DNA from: Chitinophaga tropicalis
GTDB taxonomy: Bacteria > Bacteroidota > Bacteroidia > Chitinophagales > Chitinophagaceae
Direction of reading: 5' to 3'
DNA: 64,000 nt
NCBI RefSeq assembly: GCF_009758205.1
Contig: NZ_WRXN01000008.1
Span: 62,001 to 126,000, forward strand
The position numbers and the translations under genes are program-made. The notes under the pieces were generated by a model that searched no databases, was not told the DNA's origin, and was given only the letters and a program-made list of their open reading frames with translations. Every line of letters starts with the position of its first letter. The first letter of the stretch is position 1. Positions 10,162-19,700 of the stretch are shown in pieces.

Positions 10162-10806
10162 TTAAGGTTGCTGACGTACGGTAACGTAGGAGGGTGACCC
10201 TGGTTGTCCGGGGCTGCCGGGGCCACCGGGGCCGAGGTTACCATTGCTGCTTGAGCCACCGCTGCCGGGTTGACCGGGTACGCCGGGTTGGCCTAACTCG
10301 GTGGTTGTTTCTATGTTAGCTCCTGGCAATAACTTTGTGTACCATACTGTTACTGAGGCACCATCACCACCATCGCCTGATCTTCCACCGTTCCCACCTT
10401 TGCCGCCTGGTCCCTGTGGGCCGTCTTTAGCTGCATTGCAGGCGTTGTGGGAATCGCGATAACCGGGAGGACCACCCGGACCACCATCGCCACCCTGACC
10501 ACCCTGACCGCCATCCTGACCGGGGCCACCTCCTACCACCACCAGTACCTGTCCGGACACTTCGCCGAGATAAACATCAGGACGTGGCACAGGTCTTCCT
10601 TTTAATCCTACTCCACCGGTGGTACCTGTACCACCGGGCGATCCCGGCGCACCGTCTGTTGGGGGAGAATCACATCGATAATTTCCACAGCCAACATCCG
10701 TAGAACTACCGGCATTCCCTCTAGTTCCCTGCGAGCCCATATTTCCTTTATATCCACTGGAAGCGGGATATGTATACGGATCACCTTTTACATAAATTGT
10801 AGCCAT
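10162..10806 (-). CDS. Glycine-rich collagen-like protein (paralog A)
   Basis: This 214-residue protein is dominated by Gly-x-x triplets with many prolines (GAPGSPGGTGTTG, GQPGVPGQPG), closer to true collagen-like sequence than its downstream paralog. It has the same plan: MATIYVKGDPYT start, a paired-cysteine segment (VGCGNYRC), a GRPVPRP hinge, a strand-like QVLVVVGGG, a long glycine block, a strand-like SVTVWYT, and a collagen-like tail. Cysteines sit at positions equivalent to those of the neighbour, so disulfides or a metal site are possible. No export signal is visible. It is separated by 35 bp from the downstream paralog and 11 bp from the upstream gene, consistent with one operon formed by tandem duplication. 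Confidence 0.8.
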   Translation of the reverse strand: MATIYVKGDPYTYPASSGYKGNMGSQGTRGNAGSSTDVGCGNYRCDSPPTDGAPGSPGGTGTTGGVGLKGRPVPRPDVYLGEVSGQVLVVVGGGPGQDGGQGGQGGDGGPGGPPGYRDSHNACNAAKDGPQGPGGKGGNGGRSGDGGDGASVTVWYTKLLPGANIETTTELGQPGVPGQPGSGGSSSNGNLGPGGPGSPGQPGSPSYVTVRQQP

Positions 10807-10817
10807 GTTATCAGGTT

Positions 10818-11450
10818 TTATTGGGCATTGAAATATTGTGTGTTAAGGGTTGCTTTTGTGGTGATCCATATCTCTGCATCAGCACCTGTGGTAATAGACT
10901 GGTAATTGAGATATACAGGATCCGGACCTGTTATTCTCAGGACACCGTTTGCGGGGATAATAAGGTCTTCACCGGTAAAAACAGCTATTCTTCCGGGGAA
11001 TAGTACTGCGTTAATAGCTTCTTCGTATTCCTGTACTTTCCTTGAGTTTCCCATTACGAAAGCATGGGCAGCTTTTTCGAGATGCGCAAAAAATTCGGGA
11101 TGTACTTTACCAAATACTTCTCCTTTTGATTTTGCGGTGCGGAATACGTCTGCGTATTGCTGAGGAAATGCCTGTGGGTATGCAACGTGTGCGTCATCGT
11201 TATTATCTTCTACGCCTACCAGTCTTTTTACATCGGCGATAGATCCTACGCTTAAATAGATGGGGGGAACATGAGATTCAACAGGGTCTGAAGAAAAAAC
11301 GAGTTCCTGTTTGCCAGATTGGGTACTTCTCTGGCCGGATTGGGCAGCCTGTAAATGTTCCATTTGTCTTGCAGCTACTTCGGCTGTAATGCCCAGTCGC
11401 TCGTTAATTTTGAGGAACCGGCCTTGTTGTGCGGGTGTTAGTGAAGCCAT
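10818..11450 (-). CDS. Unknown protein, first gene of the collagen-like/lipase cluster
   Basis: This 210-residue protein starts MASLTPAQQGRFLKINERLG. I do not recognise the family. The first 40 residues look helical (VAARQMEHLQAAQ); a middle part is mixed, with a helical stretch around HPEFFAHLEKAAHAFVMG; the last 60 residues look like beta strands (DLIIPANGVLRITGP, AEIWITTKATLN). The tail is reminiscent of small beta-sandwich or capping modules but has no diagnostic motif. No signal peptide, lipobox or membrane segment is present. It is the first gene of the minus-strand cluster, 11 bp before the first collagen-like gene, so any shared promoter should lie in the long gap beyond 11450. Confidence 0.75.
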   Translation of the reverse strand: MASLTPAQQGRFLKINERLGITAEVAARQMEHLQAAQSGQRSTQSGKQELVFSSDPVESHVPPIYLSVGSIADVKRLVGVEDNNDDAHVAYPQAFPQQYADVFRTAKSKGEVFGKVHPEFFAHLEKAAHAFVMGNSRKVQEYEEAINAVLFPGRIAVFTGEDLIIPANGVLRITGPDPVYLNYQSITTGADAEIWITTKATLNTQYFNAQ

Positions 11451-12030
11451 AATAGGTTTCTTTTTAATGATTTAGTGAGAGAATATGAGGTAACGAATGT
11501 GCATAAGTATCCAGATGTCCTTGACATTATTTCACTTGACAATAAAAAACAAACCCGACAGGAAAAGAGAACTGCATTCGGAGTTACACTGTACCAAACG
11601 TTGCAGCATTAAACGAATAAAATAGGGTACCACGGTTCATAAACACAGAGACAACTAGTAAGGATGCCCTATGATTTCTGAGGTGACTTCTTTAGCCGGT
11701 TTAGCCTGGTAAATTCTCGAAACTACCATTCATAGAAAAGACGATTGAGGGAATTAATTATAATTATCCGATAAGGTTATTTTGATCCTGTTTAACACTG
11801 ACAAAATCCAATCCATTAATAATCAAATGGAGTTCTAAAATAATGAATTCTAAGGCACAGCGCTTCAACTCATAACCACTTTTTTAAATATTTTTTATTA
11901 TATAACATGTATTTAACTATAAAACAGATTTTATCATTTAAAAATAGTTAGCTATCCTAACGGTAAGATTTTGAGATGTTGCGTAAGTAAATGCCGGGTA
12001 TTATCTTTAGCAACTAACAGTTTACTCTAT
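11451..12030. other. 580-bp intergenic region between divergent genes
   Basis: No gene is visible here. The part around 11875-11955 is very AT-rich. The gap must hold the promoter of the minus-strand five-gene cluster, but I see no clean TAnnTTTG box in that direction. On the plus strand a promoter-like pair sits near 11979-12009. Confidence 0.6.
11979..12009 (+). promoter_or_regulatory. Candidate Bacteroidota-type promoter for the lipocalin-like gene
   Basis: TTG at 11979-11981 and TATCTTTA at 12002-12009 are 20 bp apart. This approximates the TTTG-N19/20-TAnnTTTG pattern and lies about 20 bp before the ATG at 12031. Confidence 0.4.
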
Positions 12031-12483
12031 ATGAAATTTGCAAATTCCACGTTCTTCGTTTCGATCCTTTTTCTTTGCTGTAATGCGCCAAAGGCGCCGG
12101 AGCAACCTGTAGCTGAGAAACCGCTGACGGGTACATGGCGACTGGTATCTGCCAAGGTGATCACCAAGGGGGATACAGTATCTACGTTTCCTGTGGCTGG
12201 GCAGGAGATGATAAAGATGTTCAACGCAACGCATTTTTCGTTCTTTAAGCATGATGTTGGGGAAGCGAATGCTGTATTTGATGCGGGCGCCGGTACATTT
12301 ACATTATCCGGGGAGGATTATAAGGAGCAGTTGAGTTATTGCAGCGCCAGGGAATGGGAGAACAGGGGTTTTTCGTTTAAAGTTAGTTTTCATCATGATA
12401 CGCTTGTTCAGAAGGGTGTTGAGAAAATAGATAGTCTGAATATTAACCAGGAGATCGTGGAAGTGTATGTAAAAGTTAATTGA
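12031..12483 (+). CDS. Lipocalin-like secreted or lipid-anchored protein
   Basis: The protein has 150 residues from ATG 12031. This start is preferred to an earlier in-frame ATG because it gives a hydrophobic export signal (MKFANSTFFVSILFLCC) directly after a promoter-like box. The two cysteines at the end of the hydrophobic run could serve as a lipoprotein anchor, although the preceding residues are not a canonical lipobox. The mature part begins PLTGTWRLVSAK, typical of lipocalin-like/DUF4488-type small barrels of Bacteroidota, and continues with MIKMFNATHFSFF and GAGTFTLSG. Such proteins are thought to bind small hydrophobic ligands; the ligand is unknown. A separate gene follows 108 bp later in the same direction. 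Confidence 0.7.
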   Translation: MKFANSTFFVSILFLCCNAPKAPEQPVAEKPLTGTWRLVSAKVITKGDTVSTFPVAGQEMIKMFNATHFSFFKHDVGEANAVFDAGAGTFTLSGEDYKEQLSYCSAREWENRGFSFKVSFHHDTLVQKGVEKIDSLNINQEIVEVYVKVN

Positions 12484-12591
12484 TCTTTTTCATTGGGAAG
12501 AATTGGCTTTTTGTTAACCAGTTTTTTTTGCCAATCTACGAAAGCCATCGTACATTAGTTGAGTATATTCCTGATATTTAAAATGTACCAG

Positions 12592-14109
12592 ATGAAATGT
12601 AGTCAGATCACCAGGATCATGATGGGGTATTGCTTTGTCTTTATGGCACAGCAGTTACAGGCGCAATCGATAGAAATAGACAGTCTTTTTAACAGTGAGG
12701 TGCAGCAGTTTGCATTTAATGGCAATGTGCTGGTTACCGAGAAGGGGAAGATAATATATGATCATTCATTTGGTTATGCGGATGTTGAAGGGAGCCGCCT
12801 GGTGAATGAGAATTCCGGTTTTCATCTTGCGTCTGTTTCCAAGACAATCACATCCACAGCTATCCTGCAGCTGAAAGATAAGGGCAAGTTGCGACTGGAA
12901 GATGCCGTTATTAAATATCTGCCTGATTTCCCCTACCCTGCTATTACTATCAGGCATCTTCTGTCTCATACTTCAGGGCTGCCGGACTTCCAGATCTTTG
13001 AGGCGCCACACAGAAAGGATACGGGGAAAATATTCAGTAATGAAGACCTGATCCCTGCTCTTAAAGGATATGACAGGTCTATGCCGGCGCCAGGCGAGAA
13101 ATGGAGTTATTCCAATACCGGTTATGCATTGCTGGCATTGATCGTTGAGAGAATAAGCGGCATGGCTTTCCCCGCTTACCTGGAGAAATACATTTTCAAG
13201 CCCGCCGGCATGCGGCATACTTATGTACAGACATCTTTGTTGCCGGTGAATGATACCAGCCGCACGATCAACTATGACTTTCCCAGTTATGATCCTTCCC
13301 GTTTAAAACGGGTATCTTCCATGCCACAGCTGAGAATACCTTCCGTAATCCTGGGAAGTATTTACGGGCCGGGGAATGTTGTAAGCAACACCAGCGACCT
13401 GCTGCGATTTGATGAGGCATTATATAACGGCAAATTGCTGAAACCAGCTACGCTGGAAGACGCCTTTACTCCCGCGAAGCTGAATAATGGTGAGAAAGCC
13501 GCTATGGGATGGGGTAACAGTGTTTCCTGGTATGGACTGGGATGGCAGATACTACAGGACAGCTCTATGGGAAAAGTAGTATGGCATACCGGTGGCGCAC
13601 CAGGAATGGTTACTGTATTTATGAGAAATCTTACACGAAGGCAAGCGGTGATTGTGCTGGATAATGTTACTCACCGTAAAGTGCATGCAGATGGTATGAA
13701 TACTTTATATCTGCTGAATAAAAAGCAGCTGCCATCACCCGGTAAAAGCTCGCTCGCATCAGTTTACATTAAAGCATTACTGAAAGGTGACGCGGAGCAT
13801 GCCATTACAGTTTTTAATGAGCTGAAATCAGATACAGCGCATTATTACCTGGATGAAATGGAGATGAACATACGTGGGCTGGAGTTATTTTTTGATGGTC
13901 AGCAGCAGGCTGGTGTGGAAGTGCTTCGTCTTAATACGTTGTTGTTCCCCCAGAGCTGGAATGTTTATGATAGTTATGCAGAAGTGCTTTCACTCACCGG
14001 TAAAAAAGAGGATGCAATGATCATGTACAGGAAGTCTATCCGTATGAATCCTGATAATAAGGGAGGGAAAGAGGCGCTTGAAAAGATCATTGCTGCGGGA
14101 TCAAAGTAG
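12592..14109 (+). CDS. Secreted beta-lactamase-fold serine hydrolase
   Basis: The protein has about 505 residues from ATG 12592; ATG 12583 is possible. The N-terminus is a signal peptide (cleavage likely near QLQAQS). The beta-lactamase/PBP4*-like triad is visible: SVSK in GFHLASVSKTITS (catalytic Ser and Lys), YSN in KWSYSNTGYALL, and HTGG in VWHTGGAPGM replacing KTG. The region after about residue 380 looks helical and TPR-like (LFFDGQQQAGVEVLRLN, TGKKEDAMIMYRKS), a common extension of these Bacteroidota proteins. It probably acts in the periplasm or outside the cell on peptide or ester bonds. A strong terminator follows, so it is likely monocistronic. Confidence 0.88.
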   Translation: MKCSQITRIMMGYCFVFMAQQLQAQSIEIDSLFNSEVQQFAFNGNVLVTEKGKIIYDHSFGYADVEGSRLVNENSGFHLASVSKTITSTAILQLKDKGKLRLEDAVIKYLPDFPYPAITIRHLLSHTSGLPDFQIFEAPHRKDTGKIFSNEDLIPALKGYDRSMPAPGEKWSYSNTGYALLALIVERISGMAFPAYLEKYIFKPAGMRHTYVQTSLLPVNDTSRTINYDFPSYDPSRLKRVSSMPQLRIPSVILGSIYGPGNVVSNTSDLLRFDEALYNGKLLKPATLEDAFTPAKLNNGEKAAMGWGNSVSWYGLGWQILQDSSMGKVVWHTGGAPGMVTVFMRNLTRRQAVIVLDNVTHRKVHADGMNTLYLLNKKQLPSPGKSSLASVYIKALLKGDAEHAITVFNELKSDTAHYYLDEMEMNIRGLELFFDGQQQAGVEVLRLNTLLFPQSWNVYDSYAEVLSLTGKKEDAMIMYRKSIRMNPDNKGGKEALEKIIAAGSK

Positions 14110-14130
14110 TTGTTTATATCACTCATATAA

Positions 14131-14180
14131 AAGCGCTTTCATCAATAATGGTGAAAGCGTTTTTTTTGGCCTTCGGCCGG
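14131..14180 (+). terminator. Rho-independent terminator plus short dyad
   Basis: CGCTTTCA (14134-14141) pairs with TGAAAGCG (14152-14159), followed by a run of T. Immediately after comes a second small dyad, GGCCTTCGGCCGG (14168-14180), similar in layout to other terminators in this window. Confidence 0.8.
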
Positions 14181-14266
14181 TTAAAAAAATGTAATTTGGG
14201 GAACAGAATCCCTATCCCGAATACCCCTGCTACACAATTTTTCTTCACCCGTTTAACTCCCAAACT

Positions 14267-16135
14267 ATGCGAACAGTAATTCTACTGCTACTTCTATCTA
14301 TTTACAGTTTCTGTTCTTACTCCCAGAGCTGCAGTACTCCTTACAGAATTGTGGTATTAGGCTCGTCTACAGCTGCCGGCATGGGCGCTACACCCAATCA
14401 CAGCTGGGTATATCTCTATACCCAATACCTGAAAACCATCAATACCGGTTACCAGGTGTATAATCTTGCTGTAGGCGGATATACGACTTATGATATTAAT
14501 CCGACGGGATATGTGCCTCCTGCTTCAAGACCATCTCCGGATACGGCGCATAACATCACCAAGGCTTTATCCCTGCAACCGCATGCCATCATCATCAACC
14601 TGCCTACCAACGATGTTGGCAGGAATTATACACTGGCAGAGCAGCAGGCAAATTACCAGCGTGTTATTGATGCGGCTACTGCCCAGGGAGTACAGGTGTG
14701 GGTTTGCACGACACAGCCCCGTAATGATTATTCAGCGCAACAGGTTGTCAACCTGAAAGCGATGCGTGACTGGACATTCTCCTACTTCGGAAATAAATCT
14801 ATCGATTTCTGGACGGGAATGACAGAGCCGAATGATTCTATCAAACGCGCCTATAGTTATGGAGATGGCATACATCTGAATGACTCCGGGCATTATGTGC
14901 TATATACGCGGGTAGTTGCCAGAAATATTCCACAGGCATTGTGTAACGGGAACCCTCCTACTCCACAGGTACCGGTGGTATTGAGTTCGTTTACCGTGAC
15001 AAACAGCACTAATAAGCTGCAAGTGAACTGGAGCACAGCTTATCAGAAAAATGTGAGCAGGTTTGTTGTACAACAGAGCATTGATTCCGTCAATTTCAAT
15101 AATATCGCTACTATCACGCCTACCGGCAATGACAGCACAGGGCGTTCTTATAGCTACCTGGATACTGTGGTCCGTAAAGTGAAGCAGTTCTACCGGCTGG
15201 ATGTCATAGTTGCAGATACACACTATATCCACAGTAATATCGTTAAAGGTATGCCTGATACAGCTTATGGCACTAATACCTACTTTAATATCACCAACCT
15301 GGCTGTGCAGCAGAATAAAGATAAACTGCAGCTGATATGGTACAGCAACAATGAAAAAAGTACATCGAAATTTATTATAGAACATAGCAGCGACTCCCTG
15401 AACTGGAATACTGTCGGTACTTTAGCAGCTGCAGGTAATTATACAGGCTCCCGCTTTTATAATTTCACAGATACTACCGTATATACCCGTCTGCAGTATT
15501 ACCGGTTGAATATGGTGACCACTACTAACCTGCATTTCTTCAGTACTGTTGTAAAGGGTATGCCGGATACTATGTATACCCGGCCGTTCAGGATATCCAG
15601 CTTTACTGTAACGTTACAGCAATCCAAAGCACAGCTGAACTGGACTACCAGTGCCGAAAGGAATACAAAGAACTTTACTGTGGAACGGAGCCTTGATTCG
15701 CTGACGTGGAATGCCATAGGTACTGTTAATGCTGCAAGTAATTCAAGCACCACCCGTTCGTACAGTTTCAGGGATACGGCCACACTTAGCGGAACAGTAT
15801 ATTACAGGTTGAATATGCTGACACATGATAACAGACGGTTCTTTAGTTCAGTGGTAAGGTTCTCGTTCCTGACGTTGCGTACTATGGCGGTTGTTCCTTT
15901 TGATAGTCCGTCGGCTGTAAGGCTTGCGCCTAATCCCGTTACAGAAAGCAGCCAGTTATTGGGTTTAGCGCCGGGGAATCATGTGGTGAAGGTTTTTGAT
16001 CTTTCCGGGCGGCTGGTGTATTGTAATATGCAGTTCCAGGCGGGGAGGAAAATAGAGGCAGAAGCATGGCCTAAGGGATTGTATATCATTTTGATAGATG
16101 AGGGGAGATATCAGCTTAAGATGGTAAAGCAGTAG
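14267..16135 (+). CDS. T9SS-secreted SGNH/GDSL hydrolase with repeated beta domains
   Basis: This 622-residue protein has a signal peptide (MRTVILLLLLSIYSFCSYSQ). An SGNH esterase domain follows: VVLGSSTAAG (block I serine), GGYTTYD, LPTNDVG (block III Asn) and GDGIHLNDSGH (block V Asp/His). Three similar beta-sandwich-like units come next, each about 100 residues, beginning SFTVTNSTNKLQVNW, LAVQQNKDKLQLIW and SFTVTLQQSKAQLNW and each containing a YRL motif. The C-terminus (APNPVTE, VKVFDLSGRLV, KGLYIILI) is a type-A T9SS sorting domain, so the enzyme should cross the outer membrane by the type IX system. Likely role: a carbohydrate or acyl esterase. The substrate is not evident. Confidence 0.9.
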   Translation: MRTVILLLLLSIYSFCSYSQSCSTPYRIVVLGSSTAAGMGATPNHSWVYLYTQYLKTINTGYQVYNLAVGGYTTYDINPTGYVPPASRPSPDTAHNITKALSLQPHAIIINLPTNDVGRNYTLAEQQANYQRVIDAATAQGVQVWVCTTQPRNDYSAQQVVNLKAMRDWTFSYFGNKSIDFWTGMTEPNDSIKRAYSYGDGIHLNDSGHYVLYTRVVARNIPQALCNGNPPTPQVPVVLSSFTVTNSTNKLQVNWSTAYQKNVSRFVVQQSIDSVNFNNIATITPTGNDSTGRSYSYLDTVVRKVKQFYRLDVIVADTHYIHSNIVKGMPDTAYGTNTYFNITNLAVQQNKDKLQLIWYSNNEKSTSKFIIEHSSDSLNWNTVGTLAAAGNYTGSRFYNFTDTTVYTRLQYYRLNMVTTTNLHFFSTVVKGMPDTMYTRPFRISSFTVTLQQSKAQLNWTTSAERNTKNFTVERSLDSLTWNAIGTVNAASNSSTTRSYSFRDTATLSGTVYYRLNMLTHDNRRFFSSVVRFSFLTLRTMAVVPFDSPSAVRLAPNPVTESSQLLGLAPGNHVVKVFDLSGRLVYCNMQFQAGRKIEAEAWPKGLYIILIDEGRYQLKMVKQ

Positions 16136-16732
16136 TATACAATAGTTGTGTAAATAGTGTAAGTGAGGGGGAATGTACCGGGAACATGCCGGGAACGTAG
16201 TACTATCCATGCTTTTGATGTGGAGTAGAGGTGGACTTGATGTGGACTTGATCAGGGGTTGATAAAGGGAGGTTTGTTACAGGAAATGTTGATAAAAAAG
16301 GATTCCCTTCTCAATGAGGGGGAGTCCTTTTTATTTGGGATATGGAGCCAACTTATAAATAATAAGTCTATACGAGAATACTACTTTCAATATAACCTCC
16401 TGTCAATCATTGAAACATAACACAAAGATGTTAGCCCTGCTCAATAAGGAGATTTTTACTTTTGCCTATCAGTTATATACGAGAATGATCTTATAGCTTA
16501 ATCCTTGTGAATGTTCCTATACATACCTTGTACCGGCTATATAATTCATATTCGGTTGTAATTTAACCAGCATTGTTCTAATTTTTTAGTCTGCCGGATT
16601 TGCCTGCTAAAAATTACTATGCCCGTGAACGTAATACATGTGACCCTGGATTAATCTTTTTGGGGACAATGGAAAAGGACCAGAAAAGTTGATTCCATTA
16701 GATATAATATCAAGTTCAATAGCTATAATACT
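16136..16732. other. 597-bp intergenic region upstream of the Rhs locus
   Basis: No gene is visible. It contains short direct repeats (CCGGGAAC twice near 16178-16197; GTGGACTTGAT twice near 16230-16251), the hairpin at 16295-16333, and then AT-rich sequence up to the Rhs partner gene. Confidence 0.6.
16295..16333 (+). terminator. Hairpin terminator
   Basis: AAAAGGATTCCC pairs with GGGGAGTCCTTTT across a short loop and ends in a T run. It is about 160 bp past the SGNH hydrolase stop, with no other gene between. Confidence 0.7.
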
Positions 16733-19700
16733 ATGATCTCTGCTTTTAGAAAAAGTTTGTCTCTCTTTTTATGGATTGTTCTCTATGCCCATTATTCCAT
16801 TGGACAGCAAAAGAACACTTTTGACATTACTGCACCCACGACAGTGTATAAACCTTCTTCTAATGCCAGTGAGATGGTAAAAGTTGCAGATATACCTGTG
16901 AGCACTTACAGTGGAAATGCGCAAATCAATTTTCCATTATTCTCTATTAAGAGCGGTGAGCTGACACATAATATTTCCCTGAATTATACAGGCGGTGCTG
17001 GTATTCCTCTAGACCAGGAAGGAAACTGGGCAGGGCTTGGCTGGGATATTTCTATGGGTGGCGCTATCAGCAGATCTGCTATGGGGAAAAACGACGAGAT
17101 GACTACAACACCGGGGTATACATCCGCCGCTCAGTCAACTAATCTTCCATTGTGGACAGACACCGACCCTACCAACTGGTTAAATACTATCACTACCTGT
17201 GATAAAAAGGATATTGGAGAAGGCCGTATGGATATGGCGCCGGACGTTTATTTCCTGAACTTTAGTGGGAATTCGGCGAAGATGTTCTTTGATAAGAACG
17301 GAGCAGTCTTTTTTTCGCCTTTCAAGGCATGGAAAGTGCTCGGTAATCAATCTTCCGGCTTTACTATCATTATTGAAGATGGTACGCGATATGAGTTCAG
17401 CACTATTGAAAACTCTTCTACCAGTTCTGAAACCTATCCGGGAGATGGCGGTGGCAGCATCAATGCCGGGAAATCAGCCTGGTTCCTGACCAGGATAGTA
17501 TCAGCAAACTTACGGGATAGTATCAGCTTTAATTATTCTCCTGTCAGCTATACCTATGAGGATGGCATCCCTTCCTATACTATTTATGATCTGTTTGAAG
17601 AGCAGGATGCCGGCCCCTGTCCAGGTGGGGCTCAGATGGATACTCACCGGGAAAGCTATACATTGAATTATCAGACATTGAGTACATATGTGCTGAATTC
17701 TATCGTATATAATGGAGGAAAGATACAGTTTACAATTACTGCTGACCGCCAGGATGTCAATTCAGGTAATAAGTATCGCATCAGTGGTATGGATATTTAT
17801 TCGGCAGTAAATACGGGGTTTACTTTATATAAAAGTATTGTTTTTAACCAGAACTATACAAACAGCACAGCTACCGATCCGCTGAAAAAAAGGTTGTTGT
17901 TATCGTCATTCTATGAAACCGGTGGCACAGATACATTGAAATATATTTTCTCTTATATAGACCCGGAAGCTTTACCATCAAAGAAATCCTTTTCACAGGA
18001 CCATTGGGGATATTACAATGGCAAGAATAACAGTACAATGGTGCCAGCCTATGATGATAATGCGGGGAATGTGATTGCAGGCGCCGACAGGGGACCAGAT
18101 TCTGTTTACATGCAAAAAGGGCTGTTAAAGACCATAACATACCCTACCGGTGGGACAGTTACATTTGATTATGAGCCGCACAGGTATTCCTATTATAATG
18201 CGAATTACGAGTATACCCTACAGCATATAGATTCTTCAGTAGTGAATACTTCAGTCAGTGCAAATACACTTCTTCTTGGCTCCACTCCTGCAAAGGCTGC
18301 CGATACTACAGAATTCATTATGCCGAACTCACCCGGGCAAAAGCCTACCATAACTTACTTCGTAAAAGGGCAAATAACAGGCGATGCACTTGCCGATGTA
18401 TACATTTATGATGAGAACTGGAACCTTAAAGTGAGCGCCGGCGATTCTCACAACCAGACACTTACGCTTCCGCTTGTTTTTGACAAGGGAAAGAAGTATT
18501 ATCTCGTGGCCAGCAGGGAAAAGGCTACTGAACAGGCAAGGATCAGTGTAGCCTATAAGAAATATGAGCCTTACCTTGCTTCAACTGTATACAGTAAAAT
18601 GGCCGGAGGTAACAGAATCAAAAGGGTTACTCTATATGACGGGATCAATCACAGTAATGATGTCGTAAAAAGATACAGATACATGCTGAATGACAGTATC
18701 TCTTCCGGGGTGTTACTTGATTATCCTAAATATGAAGATGTAACGTATACAGCATATTATTGTAATGTTTCCACTTCAGAAGGAGGCAGCCCATTGTCTT
18801 ATAAAAATGGAGACCTTCCTTACTTTACCAGGTATTCTACTTCCCTCAATTCACTGGGGCGAACACAAGGCTCTCCGGTAGGATATTCCAAAGTAAGTAT
18901 ACTGAATGGAGAGAATGGGGAAAATGGCCGTGAGGATTTCTTTTACTCCATTACGGGTCTTTATGATGAAGGAGGTAATGGTTATCCATATGCGCCGAAA
19001 ACCAGCAAGGAAGACCTGCGAGGATTGTTGTTGGGGCATAAGGTATATAATGCTGCCGGTAATATTTTACAGGCTACCACTAATGAATATGATTTTAATA
19101 ATACAGCGGGAGCTCCCAATTATAAATGGATATGGGCGGCCAAAATAGGTATCCGTAAATCTGATGCTTATCCCTCTACACCCTGCCCGGAAAATAGTCA
19201 CTGGAGTTTTATGAGCACCATGTATAAAATTTACCAGTTCTGGCCGGTACTCACATCGAAAACAGATACGACATATGACGTTAACGGCAATGCACTGGTA
19301 TCAAAGACTACCTATCAGTATGACACCACTAACCTGCAGTTGATTAACGAGACGTCTACGAACAGTGATCTCTCCGTTCTATCGAAAACATATAAATATG
19401 CCAACAGCTTTTCGGGTACTGCAGTATACGATAGTATGCTTGCTAAGAATATGCTGGGTCAAAGGATAGAAACGGTTGTGACCCGAAACAGTGCCCAGAC
19501 CTACAGAGAGAAAAACAATTTTGATTTTTTCAATGGGCTGATTGTCCCTGCCTCTAAGGACCTGATAAATGGTAACAACCCTATTGAGAACAGGCTACAA
19601 TATATTCGCTATGATGCCGATGGGAATCTGCAGGAACAAGCTAAATCAAGTGATGTACATGAAGTTTATCTCTGGGGATATCGTAATGAATATCCTGTAG

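Noticed and set aside
9269-10259. Open frames rich in Pro/Ala/Ser on both strands
   Set aside because: They arise from the GC-rich glycine repeats of the two collagen-like genes read in other frames.
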